NCBI GenBank assembly: GCA_017883485.1
Contig: JADGNM010000071.1
Coordinates: 1 to 9,676 of the forward strand
Direction: 5' to 3'
Origin: Methanosarcina sp.
GTDB lineage: Archaea > Halobacteriota > Methanosarcinia > Methanosarcinales > Methanosarcinaceae
Length of the DNA: 9,676 nucleotides
Position numbers and translations under genes: made by a program. The first letter of the stretch is position 1; each line of letters starts with the position of its first letter. The notes under the pieces are model-generated. The model had not been told where the DNA came from and searched no databases. It saw nothing but the letters and a program-made list of their open reading frames with translations. This document shows, piece after piece, positions 1 through 6,390 of the stretch.

Positions 1-95
1 TAAAGTCTCCAGTTATGGAACTCATGACATTAAATCAATATTTACTATATTATATATTGCGGCAGATATGAAAAAGAGAATGTGACAAAGTCAAG

Positions 96-119
96 CTAAA
101 TATCGGACTAAATATCGGG
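96..119. repeat. two tandem copies of a 12-base unit
   Basis: CTAAATATCGGA at 96-107 is followed directly by CTAAATATCGGG at 108-119, differing only at the last base. It lies about 70 bases upstream of a TATA-like box, so it could be a tandem protein-binding site, but two copies may also be chance. Confidence 0.5.
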
Positions 120-185
120 TCGAAATGACACATCTCTTTCACAGCTTATCAAACAGTCAAAAGTCTTGGGTTCTCGGGGGAAAAG

Positions 186-200
186 TATAGTTATATAATA
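186..200 (+). promoter_or_regulatory. candidate archaeal TATA box
   Basis: TTATATAA at 191-198, inside a purine/T-rich context, resembles the archaeal TATA consensus (TTTATATA-like). Transcription would start about 25 bases downstream, giving a leader of roughly 105 bases before the ATG at 329. Long leaders are common in Methanosarcina. In such AT-rich sequence a match by chance is possible. Confidence 0.3.
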
Positions 201-315
201 GTATAAGATTATAGATGAAAAATTATAAAAATAATCACTTCTGAGTAATAAAAATAATATCGATCCGCTTTTTATTTTTTAATTTTGCAGATCGAATGAA
301 CAAAGCACTTTCCAA

Positions 316-322
316 GAGGGGG
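316..322 (+). promoter_or_regulatory. ribosome binding site that sets the 329 start
   Basis: GAGGGGG lies 6 bases before the ATG at 329. The in-frame upstream ATG at 296 has no such site, so this element argues for starting the gene at 329. Confidence 0.6.
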
Positions 323-328
323 AATTTA

Positions 329-607
329 ATGTCAGTAAAAATTGAGTGGCAAGTTTTCACAGCTGAGACACGGAGCGACGGTACCTGGAGGTCGAACAGT
401 CCGGCTCTTGAGGAGCTACTCAATGCCATAGCAAGCCCGGAAAAGATTAAGGAGCATACTCAAGATATCGAGTACTCCATGGCTCTTTTAGCCGTCAGGG
501 GGCTGCCATATTTTGAAATAACAGATGTTACCTCCGAAAAACCGGGACAAAGGTCTTCCAGAAGCCTGTGCACCAAAACCGTTAATTCGAAAGCAAGATC
601 CGTTTAA
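329..607 (+). CDS. small protein of unknown function (92 aa)
   Basis: I do not recognise this protein. The ATG at 329 has a strong GAGGGGG ribosome binding site 6 bases upstream; an in-frame ATG at 296 would add 11 residues but has no site. The first ~70 residues are soluble and ordinary-looking (IEWQVF, a charged helix with ALEELLNAIASPEKI, then ALLAVRGLPYFEITDV). The last ~20 residues are rich in Ser, Arg, Lys and Thr (SSRSLCTKTVNSKARSV) and look unlike a folded end, so the natural C-terminus may have been lost to a frameshift. There are no membrane segments, signal peptide or metal-binding motifs. It stands alone, 116 bases before a ChaB-like remnant on the same strand. An antisense frame over 235-429 has no support. 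Confidence 0.55.
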   Translation: MSVKIEWQVFTAETRSDGTWRSNSPALEELLNAIASPEKIKEHTQDIEYSMALLAVRGLPYFEITDVTSEKPGQRSSRSLCTKTVNSKARSV

Positions 608-723
608 AGAGATCGAACCTTAAAGGTGTCGAACTAAGAAAAAGCCCATCGTGTTAGTGATCGATATCTTTAATAGAGATCTGAATTTACTCTTTTCTAC
701 TCTACAGTCTTTTATAAGGCTAA

Positions 724-858
724 ATGGAGTACAAAGATCCCTCCGAAAGGAGAGGAAAGGAATCCAGGGAAGAGGTTGCTCACAAGGTTGCCTGGAGTGC
801 GGTTAAAAAAGTATATGAAAAGGATTCCGATGGGAACTGGGTAGAAAAGAAGGATTAA
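724..858 (+). pseudogene. chaB: ChaB-like protein, C-terminal part only
   Basis: The 44 codons from ATG 724 to TAA 856-858 match the second half of the ChaB family: YKDPSERRGKESREE, then VAHKVAWSAVKKVYEK, then a Trp-containing Lys-rich tail. E. coli ChaB shows the same order (YKD..RR..ASREE, AHKVAWAAVK, a DDDKW tail). ChaB proteins are about 75 residues; the first ~35, which carry the LPxxxQxIYxxAFNxAW part of the fold, are absent. Upstream in the same frame there are stops (TAA at 715-717 and 721-723), and I could not find the missing half in other frames. ChaB was named as a cation-transport regulator from its place beside chaA, but its biochemistry is poorly defined. Read here as a truncated gene, though translation of the remnant from 724 cannot be excluded (weak AAGG at 716-719). 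Confidence 0.6.
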
Positions 859-979
859 TGGTAAAAAAGAATACTGCCAGAACATCCTGCCTGCAATACG
901 GTTGTTGTTCTGGAGAAAAAAGTGTAGAAGCTCCAGAAATCTGGAGCATACATTGATTATTTATCCTGACCTGCATCAA

Positions 980-1834
980 TTATTTTTCCCTGACCCGAAT
1001 CAGGACTTCAGTCATAAGTTCTTCTTCCGGAACTTCTGCTGGGTCGTTGAAGTACAGTTCCCTGCTCGGACCGAAAGGTTCCAGATCGTTCTCTCTGGCA
1101 AATGAGAAGACCCGGTTGTAGCCGGCTTCAACTCCCTGATAAGGTCCTCTGTATATGACAGAAACAGCCCTGATAGCTGGCAGGGTTTTAATTTCAATTT
1201 TCGGGTCTTCTACTGAAATCCTGCCGGAAACCGGAATTGCGATCTCGATGTCGGCATCAGTTTCTTTGTACTCCTCATCATGGCAGAGGAATATAATTGG
1301 GCCAGTGACCTTTATCCGGTTCCGCTGGTTTTCAGGGCTGCTGACGCATGCGCAGATTTCACCTATGAGTTTTCCAATAGTTACAGCAAAAGTTCCTTTT
1401 TCACGCTTGCTTACTACTCGAATCTCGGGTATTTCTTTAATTACGGGTTCTGTAACGGACATTTCGAACAACTCCAAAACCTTTTCACTATTTTTGCAGG
1501 CGCCCTGCAAGATGCCTTCGATACTTTGCAGCCTCCAGATCTCTAATTGAGTTTCCTCGATCTTCTTTCTGAAACATGCCCCTATATGCTCGTAGTCTCC
1601 CTTACTTTCCGCGTCCAGAAGCCTGGAGATCTCCTCAAGGGAAAAACCCAGGAAGGTCAAGGTCTTGATTTTCATTCCTTTTTCCAGCTGGGCAACGGTG
1701 TAGTATCGGTATCCGGTAAAAGGATCCTTTGCTTACGGAACAAGCAGACCTTTCCGGTCATAGAGCCTGAGAGCTTTTTGCGAGAGGCGGGTCATGAAAG
1801 AAAACTTGCCGATTGGAATCTGATCTACTAACAT
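980..1834 (-). pseudogene. MerR-type regulator with GyrI-like ligand domain, interrupted by an ochre stop
   Basis: Read from ATG 1834 (minus) to the stop at 980, the frame gives 284 codons with one internal TAA at codon 34 (plus-strand TTA at 1733-1735). Codons 3-72 make a MerR helix-turn-helix and wing: IGKFSFMTRLSQKALRLYD, KGLLVP, the stop, then KDPFTGYRYYTVAQL and FLGFSLEEISRLL. A helical linker follows (about 83-123), then a GyrI/AraC-effector-binding-like domain (about 131-284) with PAIRAVSVIYRGPYQGV and a C-terminal EEELMTEVLIRV strand. Such proteins bind DNA as dimers and sense small, often drug-like, ligands. The family usually has Glu (GAA or GAG) where TAA stands, so one base change would explain the break. 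TAA is not the pyrrolysine codon (TAG), so readthrough is not expected. The ATG at 1675 could still make a 231-residue protein with the ligand domain but without most of the DNA-binding domain; its ribosome binding site is poor. Confidence 0.8.
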
Positions 1835-1880
1835 CTTGCTCAATCTGTTAATCGCCCTGAACTTAGATAAACTGCCTTAC

Positions 1881-1896
1881 TTTTCCCCGGGGAAAA
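1881..1896. promoter_or_regulatory. 16-base perfect palindrome, possible operator
   Basis: TTTTCCCCGGGGAAAA is a perfect palindrome lying 47-62 bases upstream of the regulator start (1834, minus) and about 240-255 bases upstream of the peptidase. The position fits an operator for the adjacent MerR-type regulator or another dimeric factor. MerR sites are often palindromes in the promoter. Which protein binds is unknown. Confidence 0.35.
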
Positions 1897-2135
1897 CTTC
1901 CGTGTGAAATAGAATAAAAGGAATATTGTCGAAAGTCTAATGTATCTTCAGGTAAAATATTAATATGTATGATGATCCGTTGTGGGACTATTAACGATAT
2001 TCCGGGAGAAATCAGGTATATCTTTAAAATTTTAATAATAGGGTTCTATCTCTAATATTTTGGTAATTTTGCCCTGTCTCTAATGGAGTTTTATGCCTAC
2101 TCGATTCGGATTCATATAGAAAAATATAATTTAAT

Positions 2136-2142
2136 GGAGGGG
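2136..2142 (+). promoter_or_regulatory. strong ribosome binding site pointing to a TTG start
   Basis: GGAGGGG lies 9 bases before TTG 2152. The in-frame ATGs at 2083 and 2134 have no comparable upstream site, and this element overlaps the second of them. It is the main reason for setting the peptidase start at 2152. Confidence 0.5.
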
Positions 2143-2151
2143 AAAAAGAAC

Positions 2152-2955
2152 TTGCTGGATAGCGAAATAAAGCAGCTAAGACATCCTGCTGAAATGCCTC
2201 TGTTTATAGTCTGCCTTCTCATCAGCATTTTTATTTACATCACATTAATGATGGCTCCAATTTTGTATCCTGAAGACATTGGGATACAGTACATATTGAT
2301 AGTTCCTGCAGCGATTGTTTTTCTCTCATTCGTCTCCGGGCAAACGTACGGTGGAATGATGGCAAACGCGGTCAAACTCTCCGAAAAACAATTTCCGGAA
2401 CTCTATGAGATTATAAAGCGCCTTTCTCGCGAGCTGAACCTTGATGAGGTTCCTGAAGCTTTTATGATTCAGGAAGGAGGGGAGATAAATGCTTTTGCTA
2501 CTCGCCTGTACTTTAGAAGAAATTACGTAGTTTTTTATGCAAATGTTGTTGAGGTAGCATATCGGGAAGGAGATTCAGCTTCACTGGAATTTATTGTCGC
2601 CCATGAACTGGGCCATATAAAAGCCGGACATGTTACCTTGCTGTATAATCTTGCAATCTTTCCAGTAGCCTTTGTGCCTTTCCTCAAAGACATCTTATGG
2701 ACCGCCCTGAGCAGGGCAAGAGAATATACCGCAGATCGGATTGGAATCAATCTCGCCCCTTCAGGCAAAAAAGGGCTCATAGTCCTTTCCGCAGGCGAAC
2801 ATCTTTATAAGAATGTGAATTTTGAGGAATACCTGGAAACCGCAAGGACTTCTGAAGGGTTCTGGATCTGGACAACCAACTTGCTTTCAACCCATCCGGC
2901 TCTGGTCAGAAGAGTTAAGGCAGTCAATGAAAGCCAACCAGGAAGGATCTTTTAA
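2152..2955 (+). CDS. M48 family (HtpX/Ste24-like) membrane zinc metallopeptidase
   Basis: From TTG 2152 the protein has 267 residues. The zinc site is complete: HELGH at 151-155 (His151, Glu152, His155) and the third ligand Glu191 in REYTADRIG, with Asp195 as in the family's ENxxAD-type motif. Hydrophobic segments at about 16-38 and 45-63 anchor the N-terminus in the membrane; a third (about 163-186) follows the zinc helix, as in HtpX. The family cleaves misfolded or damaged membrane proteins on the cytoplasmic side, and length and layout fit HtpX-like members (about 270-300 residues). The start is uncertain: TTG 2152 has GGAGGGG 9 bases upstream, whereas ATG 2083 (290 residues) and ATG 2134 (273 residues) lack a site. 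It appears monocistronic. A role in stress-linked membrane protein turnover is inferred from the family only. Confidence 0.85.
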   Translation: MLDSEIKQLRHPAEMPLFIVCLLISIFIYITLMMAPILYPEDIGIQYILIVPAAIVFLSFVSGQTYGGMMANAVKLSEKQFPELYEIIKRLSRELNLDEVPEAFMIQEGGEINAFATRLYFRRNYVVFYANVVEVAYREGDSASLEFIVAHELGHIKAGHVTLLYNLAIFPVAFVPFLKDILWTALSRAREYTADRIGINLAPSGKKGLIVLSAGEHLYKNVNFEEYLETARTSEGFWIWTTNLLSTHPALVRRVKAVNESQPGRIF

Positions 2956-2963
2956 GATACTTT

Positions 2964-3030
2964 GCATGAAAATTTCTTTCCTGACTTTTTTCCAATGAAA
3001 AACATCGGTATCAAACTAAATTTTTCATGC
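2964..3030. repeat. imperfect inverted repeat downstream of the peptidase
   Basis: GCATGAAAATTT (2964-2975) is the inverted copy of AAATTTTTCATGC (3018-3030) apart from one extra A, with about 42 bases between. It lies just after the peptidase stop codon, so it could form a 3' end structure in the mRNA. AT-rich arms make chance pairing possible. Confidence 0.35.
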
Positions 3031-3211
3031 TTCATGCATGTGCCAAAAGCTCATAGGGGTTTACCTATTTTAATCTCAATGAGAAAATGACTTATTACTA
3101 TATTATGACCAGAAATATTATTTTTAGTGAAAATTATACTTTCTGGTGCAGTCTGGAATACACAATAATATCTTTGTTGGGCAATAATATACCTTTGTCA
3201 GAATTACGGTT

Positions 3212-3328
3212 TTAGAGACACAGAATAAAAATATTCCATTTTGTGAGCAGCCAATTTCGAATCTTAGGAACCGAGAAGACCAGTCCAAGGAAGCTTGCAG
3301 CTCTTAAACATTCTTTCCAATAATCCAT
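3212..3328 (-). CDS. candidate small protein (38 aa)
   Basis: A short minus-strand frame runs from ATG 3328 to TAA at 3212-3214. GAGG lies 6 bases before the ATG, and AT-rich TATA-like sequence (GTATAAAATAC, then ATTATATAG) lies further upstream. Those signals are better than for the other short frames in this gap. The peptide begins MDYWKECLRAASFLGLVFS and ends WLLTKWNIFILCL. It is Trp- and Leu-rich and largely hydrophobic, so it could be a small membrane-associated peptide. I recognise no family, and it may also be a remnant or chance frame. Confidence 0.3.
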   Translation of the reverse strand: MDYWKECLRAASFLGLVFSVPKIRNWLLTKWNIFILCL

Positions 3329-3807
3329 CTTATTCCTCGTATTTTATACTTTACTATATAATTTTGGCTATATTTTAATCTATTTATTTAATTAATTGTA
3401 TATCTTGTCAGTATTTAGTTATGCCAGTAATTTAACTTCTGATCTTTTGTTCTTAAACTGTGAGTTTCCATGATGCAGTGCTTACTGCGGTAAAAGAAAG
3501 AAAATACGGAGACAATAGCATAAAATCTTTAACTGAATGAGAAACGTCAAGATAAGTTGTCAGGTAAGAATCCGTTTTTAAATCACATGCAATCGAGTGC
3601 TAGCGCGCTGAGGACGCTTTTGTTCCGAATATCTCTTTATTTTCCGGAGTTAGACTTTATCAAGCTTTTTCAGAGGCAAATGCCATTAATTTAACCTTGT
3701 GGTTGCAATGTTTAGCTTGTCATTGCATCAATCTATAAACATTGATTCACAATATGGCAGGGGAAAAAAGAGAATTTCTTGCAAATTGGCAAACTGGGGA
3801 TAGAGAA

Positions 3808-4248
3808 ATGCCTGCTAATATCCGTGAAACTGAACTAAGTGATTTTGAAAAGGTTATCGAGCTTCTACGGCAGCTCTGGCCTGACAAAGAGCTCAGCCGG
3901 AATGCTTTGCTGAAAGTCTTTTCAACCTGCGTCAGGTCTCCAGGCAATATATATCTGTGTGCCGAGATTGATGGTAACATGATTGGATTCTGCTCTCTTG
4001 TGATCAGAGAAAACCTCCGGGTAGAGGGCCTGGTTGCGCATATCGATGAGCTGATCATCGACGAACCGCACAGGCGGATGGGCTTTGGTGCTGAGCTGTT
4101 AGATGCCGCTGTTGCTACCGCAAAGAAAAGAGGATGTAAAATGGTTGAGCTCGATTCGGCGTTTTACCGGGAAGCTGCACATAAGTTTTATTCGAAAAAG
4201 GGCTTTGCTAAAAGGGCATATCTCTTTTCAAAAGAGCTGCGATCTTGA
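3808..4248 (+). CDS. GNAT family N-acetyltransferase
   Basis: The 146-residue protein is a single GNAT domain that transfers an acetyl group from acetyl-CoA to an amine. It starts with the typical IRETELSDFEKVIELLRQLW (4-24). Motif A follows the beta4 strand DELIIDE (80-86), and its R/QxxGxG/A loop, RRMGFG (89-94), binds the CoA pyrophosphate. Motif B is seen as AHKFYSKKGF (124-133) near the C-terminus, with the usual FYxKxGF pattern. The start chosen is ATG 3808, with GGGGA 7 bases upstream, directly before the domain. In-frame ATGs at 3742 and 3754 would add up to 22 residues outside it. The length is typical. The substrate cannot be read from sequence; the context is a single gene with no pathway partner. 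No signal peptide or membrane segment is present, so it acts in the cytoplasm. Confidence 0.85.
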   Translation: MPANIRETELSDFEKVIELLRQLWPDKELSRNALLKVFSTCVRSPGNIYLCAEIDGNMIGFCSLVIRENLRVEGLVAHIDELIIDEPHRRMGFGAELLDAAVATAKKRGCKMVELDSAFYREAAHKFYSKKGFAKRAYLFSKELRS

Positions 4249-4362
4249 AAAATCAAATTCTAACGGCATGACGACTGGGAATATAAGTTGAGCAGAATTC
4301 AAAATAAATATCATGGATACATAAAACAGGTCTAAGTAAAATAAGCAGATCGATAGAAAATT

Positions 4363-4842
4363 ATGATAAAATCAGGCGGTTTTTTTTTCTATAAGGGGAT
4401 GCGCTGTATTATAGGCGCTGTAATCTCATTCAAAGGTTTGCCTTACATAGTCGCGGCTTCTCATATATTTCACGGGGCAGGAGACCGTGTTACGGTGGAT
4501 GGAAGGGGACTCGTTGTTAAGAGCATTTTTAAAGAATTTGATCTGGCTCTGATAGAGCTTCCTCCTGACTACACGTTTGAAATCACAGAGTTTGGCAGTG
4601 CAGCCGTACTGGAAAATGCTTCGCTTGTCAATGATGTGCATACTATCGCATGCAGGGTGATTAATGCCGGAACTTCACTGCTTTATTTGAACTTCCCCTC
4701 TTTTGATATGCCGCAGCCTGGAGATAGCGGTTCTCCGATCCTGCAAGCAGGGAAAGTTATAGGACTTTTATCCTCTTTTACGTTGAACAACTGCATGGGA
4801 ACTGCAATAAGTACCTCGCAGTTTCCCAGGTTGTTTGCCTGA
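4363..4842 (+). CDS. compact chymotrypsin-fold (S1/trypsin-like) serine protease
   Basis: This 159-residue protein keeps a full catalytic triad in the right order. His34 sits in VAASHIF, Asp60 in FDLALIEL, and Ser122 in the nucleophile loop QPGDSGSPIL, followed by VIGLLSSF, the usual post-serine strand. It is close to the minimum size for the fold; most bacterial and archaeal members exceed 200 residues. There is no N-terminal signal peptide, so it is probably cytoplasmic, unlike most secreted trypsin-like proteases. No PDZ domain is fused, which argues against DegP/HtrA. The start is uncertain: ATG 4363 has no clear ribosome binding site, and ATG 4399 (Met13) would still leave the triad intact. 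A run of nine T (4380-4388) lies in codons 6-9 between the two ATGs. The substrate is unknown; no partner gene is adjacent. Confidence 0.75.
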   Translation: MIKSGGFFFYKGMRCIIGAVISFKGLPYIVAASHIFHGAGDRVTVDGRGLVVKSIFKEFDLALIELPPDYTFEITEFGSAAVLENASLVNDVHTIACRVINAGTSLLYLNFPSFDMPQPGDSGSPILQAGKVIGLLSSFTLNNCMGTAISTSQFPRLFA

Positions 4843-4908
4843 ACTAAAAGGAGAAGTCAAAAGTAAAGTAGAGCTTGAGTGAGATTTTTACTGGCTATTC
4901 ACTTTACG

Positions 4909-4955
4909 AAGCATGTCGGAAATCCGGTTCGTTATGCTTGAAAGCATCTCTTTTT
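4909..4955 (+). terminator. hairpins with T-run, possible terminator
   Basis: ATGCTT (4934-4939) and AAGCAT (4942-4947) form a tight stem, followed by CTC and then TTTTT at 4951-4955. A second AAGCAT (4909-4914) can pair with the same ATGCTT, enclosing a small CGGA-AA-TCCG hairpin (4917-4926). The two outer stems exclude each other. The place, about 90 bases after the protease stop, fits a transcription end; T-runs alone can end transcription in archaea. Confidence 0.3.
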
Positions 4956-5306
4956 ATTTTATAAAACAATTAATATAAACATTACCTACTGATAAATATA
5001 AAGGATTAGTTGAATGAGGGGATAATACATTTCCCGGGAGTGGTAATAATGGTAAATGAAACAACTGTATCAAGTCTTTTTAACCGCGGTTTATCCATTA
5101 GTTTGCAACAGTGAAGGAAATTATGAAATTAATTACATATTAAATCAGAGAAATCAGGAAGAAAGAGAAGCATATAAATAAATGAAAACACTCGATTTTT
5201 AATTGTTCCTTGCAACAAGAACGCTGACATGAATGTACACATTTGCTTAAAGGAGATTCGCCAGCGCAACTTTGATTACTTTTGACTGTCATCGTTGGGT
5301 AGTTAC

Positions 5307-5314
5307 TATAAAAT
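5307..5314 (+). promoter_or_regulatory. candidate TATA box of the restriction-modification operon
   Basis: TATAAAAT lies 24 bases before ATG 5331, about the usual distance from TATA box to transcription start in archaea. If used, it would make a nearly leaderless message starting at the 57-codon ORF, followed by hsdM. Confidence 0.35.
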
Positions 5315-5330
5315 AGGAAGATGAAAATGA

Positions 5331-5504
5331 ATGAGCCAAAACGGAAAGCACTTTTCAGTCTGCATATGGGACTCAGAAGATGAGGAATATAACATCAGTA
5401 TTGTCCCGAAGTATTTAGAATTTGTTAACAACATTTTCAATCTGCAAAAGTTCGAGTTCATGTTCAGCCGATCATCCCAAAGTAAATATTCACTGGTGGT
5501 ATGA
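5331..5504 (+). CDS. small ORF (57 aa) directly before hsdM
   Basis: The frame from ATG 5331 to TGA 5502-5504 ends one base before the hsdM ATG at 5506, a spacing typical of coupled operon genes. The peptide begins MSQNGKHFSVCIWDSEDEEY and continues with a Phe/Asn-rich middle (FVNNIFNLQKFEFMF). It is acidic near the start and has no membrane segment. A TATA-like box lies 24 bases upstream; an AGGA at 5316-5319 is an alternative, distant ribosome binding site. I recognise no family. It could be a small regulator of the operon or the tail of an eroded gene. A rival reading extends the hsdM frame back to ATG 5422, but those 28 extra codons look unlike HsdM. Confidence 0.4.
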   Translation: MSQNGKHFSVCIWDSEDEEYNISIVPKYLEFVNNIFNLQKFEFMFSRSSQSKYSLVV

Positions 5505-5866
5505 AATGGCTCTCAAAAAATCCGAACTTTACTCTTCTCTCTGGTCCGGTTGTGACGAACTGCGCGGCGGAATGGATGCCAGCCAGTATAAAGACTATGT
5601 ACTCGTTTTGCTATTTATCAAATACCTCAGCGACAAATACGCCGGCGTTCCCTTTGCTCCGATCACCATACCTGAGGGTGCGAGCTTCAAGGATATGGTT
5701 GCACTAAAAGGCAAACCGGATATCGGCGATCAGATCAACAAGAAAATAATCGGTCAGCTGGTCAATGCAAATAAACTGTCTGATATGCCGGACTTCAACG
5801 ACGCTACCAAGCTCGGCAGCGGTAAGGAACAGGTTGAAAGGCTTACCAACCTCATTGCCATTTTCG

Positions 5867-5883
5867 AAAAACCCTTCCCTTGA
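5867..5883 (+). other. first hsdM frameshift site
   Basis: IFEKP is read in the first frame, then TGA at 5881-5883 stops it. Dropping one base from the A5C3 run (5867-5874) restores EKPSLDFSKNRAEGDDILGDA, the expected HsdM sequence. Homopolymers are prone both to real indels and to sequencing error. Confidence 0.75.
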
Positions 5884-6373
5884 TTTTTCGAAGAACCGGG
5901 CCGAAGGTGACGATATCCTGGGCGATGCTTACGAATACCTGATGCGCCATTTCGCAACGGAGAGCGGCAAAAGCAAAGGCCAGTTCTATACCCCTGCCGA
6001 GGTCAGCCGGATAATAGCACAGATACTCGGCATCCGCCAGGCCAATACAACAGGCTCAACCACAGCATATGATCCTACATGCGGTTCAGGCTCCCTGCTC
6101 TTGAAGGTCGCATACGAGGCCAGAACTAAGATAACCCTGTATGGCCAGGAAAAAGACGCAGCCACATCCGGTCTTGCTCGCATGAACATGATCCTGCACA
6201 ACAATCCTGAAGCGCTTATAGTGCAGGGGAACACCCTGACTGATCCCAAATTCAAGGATGGTGAAACACTCAAGACTTTTGATTACGTCGTCGCCAATCC
6301 CCCTTTCAGTGACAAGCGCTGGAGCACTGGCCTGGACCCGCTTAAAGACCCTCATGAGCGTTTCAAGCCCTTT

Positions 6374-6390
6374 GGGGTCGCCTGCCAAGC
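6374..6390 (+). other. second hsdM frameshift site
   Basis: RFKPFGV is followed by unrelated residues in the current frame, while PAKQGDYAYLLHIVRSLK continues in the next. One extra base (or two missing) in GGGGTCGCCTGCC (6374-6386) explains it. The site has no classic slippery heptamer, so programmed frameshifting is unlikely. Confidence 0.75.

Larger units (their letters stand above)
1..328. other. AT-rich non-coding stretch upstream of first gene
   Basis: No reading frame with a ribosome binding site is visible here on either strand. The stretch is AT-rich and holds a 12-base tandem repeat (96-119) and a TATA-like box near 191-198. It is most simply the promoter and leader region of the gene starting at 329. 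Confidence 0.5.
1835..2151. other. intergenic region between divergent regulator and peptidase
   Basis: This gap separates the minus-strand regulator from the plus-strand peptidase, so both promoters should lie here. It holds a perfect 16-base palindrome (1881-1896) and an AT-rich TTTAAAATTTTAATAATA stretch (2023-2040) that could be the peptidase TATA region. No convincing small gene is seen. Confidence 0.45.
2956..3741. other. long AT-rich intergenic gap
   Basis: This 786-base gap has no strong long reading frame. It holds an imperfect inverted repeat just after the peptidase (2964-2975 with 3018-3030), a candidate 38-residue minus-strand ORF (3328-3212), and short plus-strand frames without ribosome binding sites (31 codons from 2995, 35 codons from 3587). 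A protein-like string without a good start (AVLTAVKERKYGDNSIKSL, about 3476-3532) could be the relic of an older gene. The rest is AT-rich, including TTATTTAATTAATTG near 3383. Confidence 0.5.
4843..5330. other. intergenic gap between protease and restriction-modification operon
   Basis: Nothing convincing is encoded here. It holds hairpins with a T-run (4909-4955), a 21-codon frame from ATG 5049 with a weak GGGAG upstream, and a TATA-like box (5307-5314) just before the operon. It is AT-rich throughout, in contrast to the operon on its right. Confidence 0.5.

Noticed and set aside
235..429. 64-codon minus-strand frame over the first gene
   Set aside because: It lies antisense to the better supported 329-607 gene, has no ribosome binding site, and its peptide looks like random Ser/Lys-rich sequence.
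858..954. 32-codon frame overlapping the end of the ChaB remnant
   Set aside because: No ribosome binding site, no recognisable motif, and the overlap with a truncated gene suggests a chance frame.
1733..1735. Pyrrolysine or other recoding at the regulator's stop
   Set aside because: Pyrrolysine uses TAG; this is TAA, and MerR regulators are not known pyrrolysine proteins.
1155..1831. Plus-strand frames of 88-131 codons over the regulator
   Set aside because: They are shadows of the minus-strand MerR/GyrI gene, whose protein has clear family motifs; their peptides have none.
5049..5114. 21-codon plus-strand frame with GGGAG upstream
   Set aside because: Too short to support as a gene; spacing is poor and no conserved motif is seen.
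5867..6390. Programmed ribosomal frameshifting to make HsdM
   Set aside because: Two +1 shifts would be needed in one gene, neither site is a known slippery sequence, and HsdM is not known to use frameshifting. Mutation or sequencing error is simpler.
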